A stretch of DNA of 64,000 bases from Chrysopilus asiliformis (GCA_964034945.1 OZ035962.1:104666034-104730033), one strand, 5' to 3'; shown: positions 1 through 11,407, counted from the stretch's first letter. Translations and numbers: made by a program. The notes: generated by a model not told the origin, from the sequence alone.

Positions 1-773
1 AAAAGGATTCAGAGGAGAAAAATTGTACCACACAAAATGCGAAAAATTCAGATGAATGTGACAAAGGTGACGGAAAGGTGCCCAATGACATAGCCGTGGA
101 AGCCTTCGATCGCAGTGGGGAAAATGAGACGTTTGATGCAGGCAATACTGATGAAGAGTTGACAGTACCAGCGGCATTTTTGGAGCCAACAATATCTTTA
201 GAGCCTAGTGAAGAAATAGAGAAATCAGAAGAAACTGATTTAGAATCTAGCAAAAAACTGCAAGAAGCTATTGAAGACCCTGAGACAATTGATGAAAAAG
301 AGACAATTGAAGACCCTGAAACAATTGACGAAAAAGAGACAATTGAAGAACCAGAGGCCATGGAAGAATCAGGGGTAATGGACGAATCAGAGGCCATGGA
401 AGAATCAGGGGCAATGGACGAATCAGAGGCCATGGAAGAATCAGGGGCAATGGACGAATCAGAGGCAATGGAAAAATCGGAAGTAATGGACGAATCAGGG
501 CCAACGAAAGAAAATATTTTAGAGCCAAAATGTAGCATTGACGAACCAAAAGAGCAATTGGAGGAAAGCAATGGTTTTGCAGAAAATAAATCAAATAATC
601 CTGCAGAAAATAATTTAAATGATAATAATTTATTGGAAGATGTGTCCGACGATGAGTTGGAAGATGTATCGGATGATGCATTAGAAGATGCGTCGGATGA
701 GAAGGAAAATGGATTTTCGAGCGTTGAAAATGATGATGAAGACATCAATTCCGTAGATAAAACTAATGATTAA
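1..773 (+). CDS. 3' part of a gene for a highly acidic repeat protein (5' end outside window)
   Basis: The frame is open from base 3 to the TAA at 771-773, so this is the last coding exon, or part of it, with no start in the window. The encoded 256 residues are dominated by Glu, Asp, Ser and Asn. A run at 273-344 has two copies of a 12-residue unit of the type EDPETIDEKETI. Positions 354-497 have four copies of another 12-residue unit of the type EAMEESGAMDES. Near the C-terminus, LEDVSDDE-like heptads occur three times, and the protein ends DINSVDKTND. There is no membrane segment or catalytic motif. Such tails are common in nuclear, chromatin or cytoskeletal proteins, but I do not recognise the family. 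The opposite-strand reading frame across this region is a shadow of the repeats. Codon-periodic repeats and the well-placed poly(A) signal support a real gene. Confidence 0.75.
   Translation, partial: KDSEEKNCTTQNAKNSDECDKGDGKVPNDIAVEAFDRSGENETFDAGNTDEELTVPAAFLEPTISLEPSEEIEKSEETDLESSKKLQEAIEDPETIDEKETIEDPETIDEKETIEEPEAMEESGVMDESEAMEESGAMDESEAMEESGAMDESEAMEKSEVMDESGPTKENILEPKCSIDEPKEQLEESNGFAENKSNNPAENNLNDNNLLEDVSDDELEDVSDDALEDASDEKENGFSSVENDDEDINSVDKTND
273..497 (+). repeat. In-frame 36-bp coding minisatellites (2 + 4 units)
   Basis: Two units at 273-308 and 309-344 encode the ETIDEK-type 12-mer. After a 9-bp spacer, four units at 354-389, 390-425, 426-461 and 462-497 encode the EAMEESGAMDES-type 12-mer. 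Both units are exactly 36 bp, so copy-number change keeps the reading frame. Confidence 0.85.
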
Positions 774-1016
774 TAATAGTTTAATATATAGTTTGTACAG
801 AGTACTGAATAACATATAACACAGTCAGTAATTATTTTTAAATAATTTGTCAAGTAATTATATTAGAATTTTATGGTTTTTATATTGAACTTTGAGTTAA
901 AGACGCATTCATATACGGGAATTTACTTTGATGTCAAAATTTGATAATAGTAAGTATAAAATAAGTTTCTCATTTTGTTTTTATCGAAACTGATCATCTT
1001 ATCTTGTGCTTAGAAT

Positions 1017-1022
1017 AATAAA
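1017..1022 (+). terminator. Poly(A) signal AATAAA of the acidic-protein gene
   Basis: AATAAA lies 244 bp after the stop codon, in AT-rich sequence, and is followed by a T-rich stretch from about 1045. It is the likely 3' end of the first gene. Confidence 0.55.
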
Positions 1023-1692
1023 ATCTTCAAAATTCTAATTTCCGTGTTTTTTTAAATATTTTTTTATGAAAAGTTGCTTTTTGTCTAAAAAGGTATGAAG
1101 TAAATGATTTTGGGAGAATGGTCATGTACAGAAATCACTACCACTTCGAATATTAAGTATAAAGAAATGAAATCCTCAAATTTCGAGATATTGAGGTTCA
1201 ACTTATTGACATTAATATCAGGAAACTTCGAGTTATCGAGGTCAATGTAGAATGGTAAATATTTTTATCGAAAAAAGAAGAGTACACCTATACCTAGATA
1301 TACCGCACCCGATATACGGCGTCTTGCTGTACGGACTTCTTAAATTGTGTCTCTGTTTCGATATACGTCGCACATTGATTTGATATAGGGCGAAATCGGA
1401 CATTAGAAATGCACAAACAACAACACGTACAACGACTCTTGTCGTATACGACGACACGGCAATCATAATCAGGGATGATTGTTTTCGATAAGAGATCAAC
1501 TTGTTTGAACTCTTCGATGAAAAAATGACAAAACTTCAACTTATCGAGGTAAAATATTATGGAGCTATATTGGGAGGTTTAAAGGGGTTTGGGTTTCTAT
1601 GCATGAAAAAATTGTCTAACGAAAGGGTTATTTAGAATTTTCCTCTGTAATTTTTTTTGGTGTGAAAAACTCAGAACTTTCTGGTATCAAAG
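1023..1692. other. Intergenic sequence, no gene seen
   Basis: AT-rich. Related phrases such as cgagttatcgaggtcaa (about 1215) and caacttatcgaggtaaaa (about 1537) suggest a decayed transposon. The short ORFs here match nothing I recognise. Confidence 0.4.
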
Positions 1693-1882
1693 TTGTTAGC
1701 AACCAAAATAATGTCAAAAGCAAAACCCCAGCTTGATGGTATTCGTTACTATCCTTGGGAAGGGAGACAAGGATAGCCAGCTCGGTGGGTGTTGTGAGAT
1801 CGATTGCCGATCGATATTCATTGCATTCATGATGGGTCATCGAGCTGGTTTGTGCCAGAAAGTCTCCTCTCTTCGAGTATAA
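1693..1882. repeat. Dispersed repeat family A, copy 1
   Basis: Starts ttgttagcaacc and ends cttcgagtata. It is close to identical with 9241-9424, except for a short stretch around ctcggtgggt that is missing in the other copy. No ORF is shared. At the second site it interrupts a DINE-like element, so it is a mobile element of unknown class. Confidence 0.75.
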
Positions 1883-3544
1883 TAAAGTGTTGTTTTTCAG
1901 CCGAATTTTCTTGAACCTTTGAAATATTTTGCAAATTTTACGGTCATTTTTGTATAGATAAAAAAAATTCTCAAGCGCACAGCATGGTTTAAAAAAATTG
2001 TAACAATGTGAAAATTTATGTCAGCATGGCTACAGAGGATTTAATTAAAGAAAAATACGAAACAATTCATTACTATTCTTTATCAAATACAGATAATATT
2101 ATTTGAAGGCCAATTCATGTTTTTTTTTTCATTTTTATACTTTTAGAAAAAAAAAGTATTTAAATGTTGTCATACATCAAATAGGAAAGAAATAAAATCA
2201 AATAAAAATTATAATCCAAAATCTTCTCCCACATGAAAATAACATTCCTCATTTGGATTATTTTGCGAAAAAAAAATGGTGAGTATGTCACTATTTGAAA
2301 TTTAAGTGGTCCCATCGACTAGTGCTATTAATCCCAATATGGATTGATATTGGATCATGTCTATTTGGCTTTATCGTATAAAATCCGAAAATATTCGTGT
2401 GAATTGCTGTTAAATTAACACATGTGACACTTTAATGATGTTCCAAATATGGATTACACGAAATTCCCATCTTTGAATGATATAAATACCAAAAAAAACT
2501 AACAAATGACAATCGTTTTTTTTACTTTAAAATTTTTAATCGGAATTCGGAGACAAACAACTGTTTTTATGACGTATTCAACAATTTGTTTGATATTCGG
2601 ACTTGACCTTCGTGTTTCAATGTCAGCCAGTAAATTTGATCTATAGGATTTTCTTAGATTGAATCTGAACAAAGAAATCCTTTTAAGATGCGACATTTTC
2701 TTGAGGAGATTTTTTTACTTTGATTTGAAAATTAGAAATTTAATAAATGAATACAAGAAGAATCAATCAAATTTTAAACATTTTTCACAAATGCGGAGAA
2801 AAATTCAAATTTTTAATTGCCTTAAAGGTGGTTTGTTTAAATTGAAATTAGTTTTAAGTGTAATTAAATGCCTGGCTGTAAAACAAAACGTGGAGATTTG
2901 GTTTCAGGCGGCTAAGCGGCTAGTAGTAGACCAGATCGATTAGTATCTATATATTCGCGGTAGCATAATGTGTATTTAGTAACTTGATATTTTTCTCTAT
3001 GTCTGCCATAGAAATAAAGTCGCTGCTGTAGATAAACCCAAACTAAATGTTCCGATCAAGTTTTGACACCTACGCATGGCTGTAAAAGAAGTTTCATAAA
3101 AATGGCAAGGAAACGCATAACAGCCAAAAGTATTTCTAGAGGAGACGATGATGTTTCTTTCGTTTTCTGGGGATGTGATCGTTTGATATTATTCCAAGAG
3201 TAAATTCAGAGACGGAGAGACGCTTTAAGATTAAGTTGTTTTGATTATTTGGTCATCTGAACTATAAAAGAGTTAAGAGAAGTTTAATTCCGAAACAGGG
3301 AATATAAACAAATAAAAGTAAATCTATCCACACATCAAATTCAAATCGAATTGCCAGATTAAAATTTCTCTAAAATTACTACTTATTCATTGAAATATAG
3401 CAGGTTTTTTAGTCCAAATAATAATTTCTACACATTAAATTGACTATTTTACAGATCACATAGATTGGCGTTGTCCCGGATTTTTCAATTTAGTGTTATG
3501 ATTTATACAATATTAAAAAACCATCACAAAATATGCAAAATATA
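1883..3544. other. Intergenic sequence, nothing identified
   Basis: AT-rich with homopolymer runs. Reading frames of 65 and 94 residues overlap on opposite strands near 2500-2940, are of low complexity, and match no family I know. Confidence 0.4.
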
Positions 3545-3666
3545 GGGGCGTATTCATAGTCGTTGCTAAACACAGCAAACTGTCAGTTTAAATACCTTAG
3601 CAAACTGTCAGTTTAAATACATATGAAAAAAAAAACTATGTTTAAAAACGACTTTGAATGCGCCCC
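3545..3666. mobile_element. Small fold-back MITE with GGGGCG(T/C)ATTCA ends
   Basis: The left end ggggcgtattcatagtcg is mirrored by the right end cgactttgaatgcgcccc. The interior holds two tandem copies of a unit beginning gcaaactgtcag. The terminal sequence resembles that of the larger fold-back at 60781-61410. Confidence 0.6.
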
Positions 3667-3707
3667 GTAGTTTTTAGTGTTAAATTAAGAGACTTTCTCA
3701 CGCTTTG

Positions 3708-3872
3708 GAGCCTGTTCTCATTGGTTGAAATAGTCCGCCTAATTATGACAGAAACTGGCAACATTAAGGCAAGATGAGGAAGTGGGGCTAAGTCCCATTT
3801 CCTCACCTTGCCTTAATGTTGCCAGTTTCTGTCATAATTAGGCGGACTATTTCAACCAATGTGAACCGGCTC
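3708..3872. mobile_element. Fold-back MITE family B, uninterrupted copy
   Basis: A near-perfect palindrome of about 165 bp. The left arm begins gagcctgttctcattggttg and the right arm mirrors it, with a short centre around gtggggctaagtcccat. A second copy, interrupted by a TTAA element, is at 59652-60037. No ORF. Confidence 0.85.
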
Positions 3873-4199
3873 TTGGTCTGCAAATTATCCAATTATCGCG
3901 AATGTGAATTTAAGAAAAAAAATCTTTTTGTGGCATATTAGTTGGAAAAAAGAATTTCGCCCGCGGTGCATTTTATAGTGAAATTTTTCCTATTGCGCAA
4001 TTTGTTTTGTATTCGAAAAAATTGAGAGAAACCCTGGCCCTTCTATAAAAGTTAGTGTTTTTTGCAAATTTGTGTTGGTGGTTCGAAATATATCCTGAAT
4101 TTTTATGAGAAGCTAGTTAAAAAAGTTTTATAATGCGGTACGAAAGTTAAAAAATGATATCAAATGTGTTATGTAGTATGTAGGCGAAAGAACAAATCG

Positions 4200-4451
4200 T
4201 CGGCTAAAAGTGAAATTATGCTAAGTCCATTATACCAAATTTGACAGAAGAGCAATATAAAATCTTGTTAAATCATTTTCATTTCCATTTAAAGAAAACA
4301 GAGTCTCATTTAAAGAAAACTGAGCCCAATTTTGCTCATTTAAAGAAAACTCAGTGTTATTGAAAGAGAATTAAAACGATTTAACAAGGTTTTCATTGCT
4401 CTTCTGGAAAATTATACCAAATGGACTTAGCACAATTTCACTTTTAGCCGA
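4200..4451. mobile_element. Fold-back MITE with roughly 75-bp inverted ends
   Basis: The left arm tcggctaaaagtgaaatt (from 4200) is mirrored to 4451. Both arms continue through agaagagcaat and the cttgttaaatc-type sequence. The centre has three copies of catttaaagaaaac. No coding capacity. Confidence 0.75.
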
Positions 4452-5384
4452 CAAAATTATACTCCTTCAAAAAAAAGTGTTGCTTTAAAAACCTAGAAAC
4501 ATTTAAGATAAGTTTCATATTGAAAATTTTCTAATGGCAACACTCATATTTTTTCAAAAAAAATAACAAAAATAGTAAGATATTATTCTTTTTTCGGTTT
4601 TTAGAGAATTAACGTTCCATAGACGTTATTTGCGTTGGCAATTGTGGTTTTATCCAATGTTTGAACATTTTTCTGATCTTTAGATACTTTAATCGCAAGA
4701 ACCATTCGTTAACGAACGCGAGTTGAGCTCCAATGTGGTCTGTTAATACAAAATACTGGAAGTTTTTTTTCCAATTGAGGCGCGAAATACGCGATCGATT
4801 AACGAATGTAGGTGTCACAGCGTAATTTAAATTTGTTTTTTATTTTTACTACGTAAACCTAAATTGTGTATCCAATATATACAATATTAGAATGAAGTGA
4901 GAAATTATTTTGATAGTTTTGCAAATTATTTTATATTTGGATTCATTAAGTGCAACCAAAATAAAAACATATTCGACATATGAATCAATTTGATTATTAC
5001 GATGTGAATCGTGAATACAAATGGGTTAAATTAACAAAAAAAAGTAAAATTTAAGGAATCGACTATTGCTGGGAATATGGGATAATGTCGGTAAGTATAA
5101 AAATCTTTGTATAAAAATCTTTGCACCTCAATATAATTGTTTGCGAACTACAAAAGCAGTGAAGGAATGTATGAAGGAATTGAAATTGTAACGTTGTCAA
5201 AATTGTACCTATACCAATTTATTTGATTAAATCCACAGAAAAGTGTTAAAAACATTTTTACAAAGCTTAGCTATTTTTATATTCTTTTTATTCAGTTGTC
5301 TTGTGGCTTATTTGTACCTATATAAATATATTTTCAAACTGTGCAACCTAGGAAAATGAAATTTTGCTACCTTGCGTTGTTCCG
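4452..5384. other. Intergenic sequence, no gene seen
   Basis: AT-rich. A 69-residue minus-strand frame at 4609-4818 has no recognisable motif and no promoter or splice context. I see nothing else. Confidence 0.35.
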
Positions 5385-5610
5385 GTGACAATACAATATT
5401 TTTACTACTTTGTGCTTGTAAGGATAACGCAAGGTCCTGTAAGAATAACGAGATTTCCCGGAAAAAAATGTCACCTGGAAGTTATTGGGGTCGCTGAATC
5501 CGATTTTGACGTTAAGAAGTCTGTGACGATAACAAAAGACCGTGTACGGAATAGCGTAATTATTCTTTTCCTCAAATTTTTCGGAAAAAATCTCAACTGG
5601 GGATTTTTGG
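5385..5610. repeat. Two diverged copies of the 122-bp unit
   Basis: The leader gtgacaatacaatattt and the phrases aaggataacgcaaggtcctg, ggggtcgctgaatccgat and tttttcggaaaaaatctc match the 122-bp tandem array at 9831-10930, including its leader at about 9795. About two units are present and clearly older. A 119-residue plus-strand frame across it is a shadow of the repeat. Confidence 0.7.
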
Positions 5611-5631
5611 ATGAAGAAGAATATCTCAAAG

Positions 5632-6002
5632 CGCGATATTACACACAGCAACTTTCGGGCTTATTTAAGCCGGCAACTTTTGGGCTTAATAAGCCAATGT
5701 GCTTACATTTGTGGCTTAAATAAGCCAATCCTGTTTGCATATGCTACACAAGTTTACATGTGTGTGTGTGGACTCAAACGATTGAAATTGCTGCTGCTCA
5801 TATACTTCCCAAGATCTTTACCTGCTGACGGTCAGAACGGAAATGATTTCTGCCTACTACTTTTCCCAAACCGGTTCACACGCTTTGCATGTATGCAGAT
5901 TGTCGATAAGCCATGATTTCGAGTGGCAACTTTTCCCTCCTCAGTCGTTTCTCCCAAAAATCGGCTTAAGTAAGCCCGAAAGTTGCCGTGTGTAATATCG
6001 CG
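5632..6002. mobile_element. MITE family C copy 1, 371 bp, 5-bp target duplication CAAAG
   Basis: The ends cgcgatattacacac and gtgtgtaatatcgcg are inverted repeats that continue through an acttt(c/t)gggctta-type stem of about 36 bp. The flanks are CAAAG at 5627-5631 and 6003-6007. It shares about 350 bp with the copy at 62521-62880, whose flanks are CTAAG. It encodes nothing I recognise, so it is presumably non-autonomous. Superfamily not assigned. Confidence 0.85.
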
Positions 6003-7690
6003 CAAAGGCAAAGATTCGAAGACTCAAAAATATAGATAAAAAACAATTTAAAAAACAAGGTTTAAAAGTAGAAAACAAGTTTTTCCCACTAATGCTTTAA
6101 GGTTTCAAGAGAAAAGTTCTTCAAAATTGTATATTTTGATAAAAATATAAAGTGTGCGGGGCGTTGGAACAGTGTGAAATTGCAACGCCATTATGGTTTA
6201 TGGCTATTATAGTACAGTAGTTGTGACTATTACCGTATAAAAAACGGTTTTTAATAAGCGTTTTTCTGTATCCATTAAATACCACTCGACTTTGATTGCA
6301 ATGCTTATATCTCTGCATTAATTTTTGTACAAACCAAAATTTTGTTCGCAAACGGTCCGAGGCGTGAAGTAGTTTACGAATCGAAGCGTTTACAAACGGA
6401 GGAGTGAGGTTCCACTTTTATAAATGTATTTATCCTCAAAATATAAGTTAGATTTTATCGTTTTTTAGCTGTAAAACTAAAGTATTTGAAAAGATTAGTA
6501 CTATATAGGGTGGAAATTTATCAATTCATCCTCATTTTAGCTTCATGTAGGCACTGCAACAAAGTTTATCTAATTTATCTATTTTACACAAATAGAAATA
6601 AAATGTGTGCAGATCTTATATCCATATGCATACATAAAAATACCAACCCACGGGCTTTTCACACACGCGTCAAAGAGATTTTCCCAGTAGATCGTAATCG
6701 ATGAATTTCCAGCAATTGCAACCTACTGATTATTTCGACTGCAAGTATTCGCTTGATTATTTCCATTTATGGATCCAGTTGAAGGAAATTTGTGTTGGTG
6801 GCACTTTAAGTACAAAGAACCTTTATTTGCAATGTTACATTAATTCTTTTAAAGTCTACATAAGTCGAGTTAAATGTACACTAGACTTTTTATGAATGAT
6901 TATTTTGCTAAACATTGACCAGGAGAAATTTTTTTATCATCTATAATTTTTCTTGGAAGATATGAATTTTTTGTTCGAAATTTCACTTATGGTTGGGAAA
7001 TTCGAGTTATAACACACACGCATGTCCACACGCAGAAAGCTAATATTTTTAATCTACATTAATTTTAAGGCAAGGACAAAGTATTAATCCATTCTAGTTC
7101 TCCGCAAGAATTTCAAAATTTCATTTTGCTCTCTTGAGCTGAGTAGTAAAATGTTATTTTTATATCGAATGGAAATTTGAGTATGTTTTTGGGATATACT
7201 TAAATTTAAATATTGGATCGTTCTTCGTTTCTGTTCTATTTCGCTTCCGTAAAATGTGTATGCGTTTTTTGTGTTGTTTTGGTTTTTCGATTCTTTTTTT
7301 TAAATTTTTTTTCGTATTCTTAGAAAATTTTCTTCGATTTTTAAATACGCGTTTTCTACATGTTGAATTCTCTCATTTTTTTCATCCAGATATTTTTAGA
7401 ATCGATTTTTGAAATTTTATTTTTCCACAAAATTAATGCGACAGTAGGTCACACTGCGATTATTAAATGCTTTTAAAGTGTTAAGTGCCGAAACAGGTGT
7501 TTTTCTATTTTCTTATTATGAAATTTCAAACTAGGGAAATACTGATGAAGAGGTCATATAATTTAGAGAAATATAAGCTAAATATAAATTTAATTTATTA
7601 AATACTCACAAAAGGACATAGATTGACTCGTTTCTTAGTGTACCCTTTTTGTTAAAAATAATCCGTCGTGACATCTCATTCAAAATTTTG
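6003..7690. other. Intergenic sequence, nothing identified
   Basis: AT-rich. Several 64-76 residue frames are of low complexity and unlike any family I know. No inverted-repeat element could be delimited. Confidence 0.35.
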
Positions 7691-7699
7691 TCATATGGA

Positions 7700-8570
7700 A
7701 AATATAGTCGATCTCCGCTTTACGTGGTTAATTGGTTGTGCAAAAATAACGCGTAGATTGGAATCGCGTAAATTGAGCTATGCAAAGCATTTAATAAAAT
7801 ATCAGTTGTGATCAACACAAAACTTAAATATTTTGTTTCAGAAAAAAATATGTAATTTTTTTAAAAAATATCTTGAGAACCGTTTGAGATACGTAAAAAC
7901 CGGTAAAGGAAAAAATGGAGGAAATTTTATTTCCTTTGAATTTTGTTATATTCAAAAAGTTTATATAAAAGTGCATAGTTTCGACAGATTGTTCAAAAAA
8001 CCGATTTTTTTTTCAAATATCTTGAGAACCGTTAGAGATACAAAAAAACCGTTAAAGTAGAATATATTCTTTAAATTTTGTTATATTAATTTTTTCTCAT
8101 AAACGTGTAAGTTTCGAAAATTTTCCAAAAAACCGTATTTAAAAAAAATTGTTCGGGAGGTATTCATAATACTTACCGTTACTTTTCCTAGGTTAACGCT
8201 TTCTCGAGTTATTTAAGACATGTACAATGGACAGACCGACACGGACATCCTCACAAAAACAAACATTTTAGTTTGAGTATAATTTTTTGTATTATAAAGT
8301 TTAAAACTATATGGGAACTTCTTCAAAATACGTTTCGGTTAATTAATCTGCTATTCCGAGTGTCTTATTCATTTTACTTTAAATAATATGGGGTCGAAAT
8401 CCCTAATCTAACCTATCAAACTATTGTGATTTCACGGAAACACAATATCTACGAAAGAAAAAAGTCTTGTTATTGCAATTTTGTTTCCAACTACAAGAAT
8501 TTTTAATCGTGGTAAAGTGAATTCGCGTAGAATGAGACCGTGTAAATGCAGTGGACCACGATACAATTAT
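7700..8570. repeat. Decayed repeat block with internal tandem duplication
   Basis: Two imperfect units of about 150 bp share atatcttgagaaccgtt..gagata (near 7870 and 8020) and cgaaa/aaaaaaccg phrases. The outer sequences tccgctttacgtgg (about 7715) and gtaaatgcagtggacc (about 8540) look like the ends of an old pogo/Tigger-type element. Part of it (8165-8260) is present in inverted orientation at 12470-12595. Confidence 0.5.
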
Positions 8571-8589
8571 ATTTTTCGATTAGAAATTA

Positions 8590-8705
8590 CAGTAGAATCC
8601 CGATAATTCGTACCCCGATAATTCGTATATCTCGCTAATTCGTATGAATTTGCTGGTCCCTTGAAAAAAATTCCGATAATTCGTACCCCCGATTTGATGC
8701 TGAAT
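8590..8705. mobile_element. Pogo/Tigger-like terminal sequence
   Basis: It starts after a TA dinucleotide with cagtagaatcccgataatt, a form typical of pogo/Tigger inverted repeats. ccgataattcgta recurs three to four times within 100 bp. A related end is at about 19945. The matching right end was not found, so this is a fragment or a diverged element. Confidence 0.5.
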
Positions 8706-9240
8706 TTCTCCACGCGAACATTCGATTTGAGTATTGGTCAAGTAGCGAGATGCTATAGTTTTTTATAAAATAATCAAGAGAGAGAAAAACAGAAAAAAAA
8801 ACAACACATTTATGTGGTACACATTTATTGGAAATTTTCTGCGAATGCCTTAGTCGATATTTTTACTATCCGATGAAGTTCGGTTGTGTGTTTTCGGTTA
8901 TGTGGGTTCCCTATGCTTATAAATCCATTTAATTTTTAATTTATATCTGATTTGCAGCTTATTGCGGCTGAACTCGAACTCGAATATGATCTCTAGCCAT
9001 TCTCGATGTTCATTCGACATCCCCTTTAATAAAAATATACCAAAATATGCACAAATCTGAAAGTAAAAAGAAAACATAACAAAAGCTATAATTGCCAATA
9101 TGGCAAGTATCGAAAACCCGTATGGTTCCACTTTGAAGTCAAACTTTCCAAAAAGAATCCAATCGGATTTTGATGCGTATGGGAGTTTTATGTAGAATCA
9201 TATCCTAAATAAGTTTTGTTCTTGGACTTTTTTGATAAGA

Positions 9241-9424
9241 TTGTTGGCAACCAAAATAATGCCAAAAGCAAAATCCCAGCTTGATGGTATTCGTTACTAT
9301 CCTTGGGAAGGGAGACAAGGATAGCCAGGTTGTGAGATTGATTGCCGATCGATATTCATTGCATTCATGATGGGTCATCGAGCTGGTTGGTACCAGAAAG
9401 TCCCCTCTCTTCGAATCTAATAAG
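9241..9424. repeat. Dispersed repeat family A, copy 2, inserted in the DINE-like element
   Basis: Nearly identical with 1693-1882. It interrupts the sequence that reads ttttttgataagatgcacc in the other DINE-like copy near 38770. ataagat occurs on both sides, which suggests a target duplication of about 7-8 bp. Confidence 0.7.
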
Positions 9425-9687
9425 ATGTACCTTTTTACATCTTTTTACTTTGTACCTTTTTACATCTACCTTTTTACTTTGTACCTTTTTACATCTTATT
9501 CGCAAAAAACGTTTTCGTTCGTATGGGGGGTACCCCCCCCCTAATGGTCCATTTACGAAAAATAAATCTGCGCAAAATTTCAAGTCTCTAGCTCAATCCG
9601 TGCGTGCGCAATCCGCGCCACAGACGGACGGACGGATATGCTAAATTCAACTTTTTTAAAAGCTTTTATTTAGCTCGCTATCTTGTT

Positions 9688-9717
9688 TGTCTGTTTGTCT
9701 GTTTGTCTGTTTGTCAG
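9688..9717. repeat. Short (GTCTGTTT)n tract
   Basis: gtttgtctgtttgtctg repeats for about 30 bp, followed at 9765 by cttgaaattttgcac. This is the usual beginning of Helitron-like insect repeats. Confidence 0.6.
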
Positions 9718-9830
9718 ATCAAATCTTGCAACCCAATTTTGACCCACTTCCACTTGTCCGATTGACTTGAAATTTTGCACACTTATATAAGTCCGATGAC
9801 AATACAATATTTTCACTACTTCGTCCTTAT

Positions 9831-10930
9831 AAGGATAACGGAAGGTCCTGTAAGGATAACGTGATTATCCTTTTCTCCAAATTTTCCGGAAAAAAATCTA
9901 TCCTGGGGGTTTTTGGCGTCGCTGAATCCGAATCTGTCATTAAAAAGTCAGTAAGGATAACGGAAGGTCCTGTAAGGATAACGTGATTATCCTTTTCTCC
10001 AAATTTTCCGGAAAAAAAATCTATCCTGGGGGTTTTTGGGGTCGCTGAATCCGAATCTGTCATTAAAAAGTCTGTAAGTATAACGGAAGGTCCTGTAAGG
10101 ATAACGTGATTATCCTTTTCTCCAAATTTTCCGGAAAAAAATCTATTCTGGGGGTTTTTGGGGTCGCTGAATCCGAATCTGTCATTAAAAAGTCTGTAAG
10201 GATAACGGAAGGTCCTGTAAGGATAACGTGATTATCCTTTTCTCCAAATTTTCCGGAAAAAAAATCTATTCTGGGGTTTTTGGGATCGCTGAATCCGAAT
10301 CTGTCATTAAAAAGTCAGTAAGGATAACGGAAGGTCCTGTAAGGATAACGTGATTATCCTTTTCTCCAAATTTTCCGGAAAAAAATCTATTCTGGGGGTT
10401 TTTGGGGTCGCTGAATCCGAATCTGTCATTAAAAAGTCTGTAAGGATAACGGAAGGTCCTGTAAGGATAACGTGATTATCCTTTTCTCCAAATTTTCCGG
10501 AAAAAAAATCTATCCTGGGGGTTTTTGGGGTCGCTGAATCCGAATCTGTCATTAAAAAGTCAGTAAGGATAACGGAAGGTCCTGTAAGGATAACGTGATT
10601 ATCCTTTTCTCCAAATTTTCCGGAAAAAAATCTATCCTGGGGGTTTTTGGGGTCGCTGAATCCGAATCTGTCATTAAAAAGTCTGTAAGGATAACGGAAG
10701 GTCCTGTAAGGATAACGTGATTATCCTTTTCTCCAAATTTTCCGGAAAAAAAATCTATTCTGGGGTTTTTGGGATCGCTGAATCCGAATCTGTCATTAAA
10801 AAGTCTGTAAGGATAACGGAATGTCCTGTAAGGATAACGTGATTATCCTTTTTCTCAATTGTTCCGGGAAAAAATATATTCTGCGGGTTTTGGGGTTCGC
10901 TGAATACGATTCTCAAGTTAAAAAGCCTGT
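9831..10930. repeat. Tandem array, nine units of 122-123 bp
   Basis: Units start at 9831, 9953, 10076, 10198, 10320, 10442, 10565, 10687 and 10809. Each contains aaggataacggaaggtcctg, attatccttttctccaaatt, a ggaaaaaaatct stretch, ggggtcgctgaatccgaatc and cattaaaaagtc. Variants such as cctggggg/ttctgggg and tcagt/tctgt alternate, which hints at growth by doubling of two-unit blocks. The last unit is the most diverged. Frames of 74-81 residues in it are repeat shadows. Confidence 0.95.
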
Positions 10931-10982
10931 AAGGACATCTCAAATGTAAAGCTATATATTCGAAGACTAAAAAGAACAAAAT

Positions 10983-11252
10983 AAAAAAAAATAAAAAAAA
11001 ATTTTTTAAAAAAAGCTTTTATTAAAAAAAATGCACTAAAAAGAAAAAAATAATTTTCTGGACGCTGTGTATCACAAATATAAAAGCTTTTAAAAAGCGA
11101 GATAAAGCATAAAACAATAAAATAAACATTTATCTCGCTTTTTAAAAGCTTTTATATTTGTGATACACAGCGTCCAGAAAATTATTTTTTTCTTTTTAGT
11201 GCATTTTTTTTAATAAAAGCTTTTTTTAAAAAATTTTTTTTTATTTTTTTTT
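10983..11252. repeat. Perfect palindrome, 124-bp arms, 22-bp spacer
   Basis: The left arm 10983-11106 and right arm 11129-11252 are reverse complements without a mismatch that I can find. They include gcactaaaaag and tctggacgctgtgtatcac. The spacer is 11107-11128. Part of each arm is A/T homopolymer, but the cgctgtgtatcacaaatata section is complex. Such a perfect hairpin implies very recent origin, continuing gene conversion, or an assembly fold-back. Confidence 0.9.
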
Positions 11253-11367
11253 TTATCATTCTAAACACACTGGTGTAATTCATTTTTTTGTGTGATGACG
11301 GGATCTTGGCGTTACATCGGTAAAGCAAATCTAATATACCCTTTGGTTTCACCATACGGGTATAAAA

Positions 11368-11371
<4 letters not shown>

Positions 11372-11406
<35 letters not shown>
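11372..11406. repeat. (TAA)n microsatellite
   Basis: About eleven trinucleotide repeats directly abut the DINE-like terminus at 11370. Confidence 0.9.

Positions 11407-11407
<1 letters not shown>

Larger units (their letters stand above)
9070..11370 (-). mobile_element. DINE-1-like (Helitron-related) element, heavily interrupted
   Basis: Read on the minus strand it begins tttttatacccgtatggtg at 11370. It then has the cgtccgtc run, the cttgaaattttgcgcag phrase at about 9580, and the nearly palindromic ggggggtaccccccc at about 9526. A second copy at 38600-39498 shows the uninterrupted order. In this copy, family A is inserted at 9241-9424 and a 1.6-kb block at about 9657-11250. The Helitron/DINE assignment is an inference from overall layout, not from a transposase. 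Confidence 0.6.

Noticed and set aside
268..681. 137-residue minus-strand frame of Pro/Leu/Ile-rich repeats
   Set aside because: Exact antisense of the acidic coding repeats on the plus strand.
5364..5723. 119-residue plus-strand frame
   Set aside because: It runs through two diverged 122-bp repeat units into MITE family C. Its pieces recur elsewhere as repeats without the same frame.
9831..10930. CRISPR-like array
   Set aside because: The repeats are 122 bp and directly adjacent with no unique spacers. This is a eukaryotic tandem satellite.
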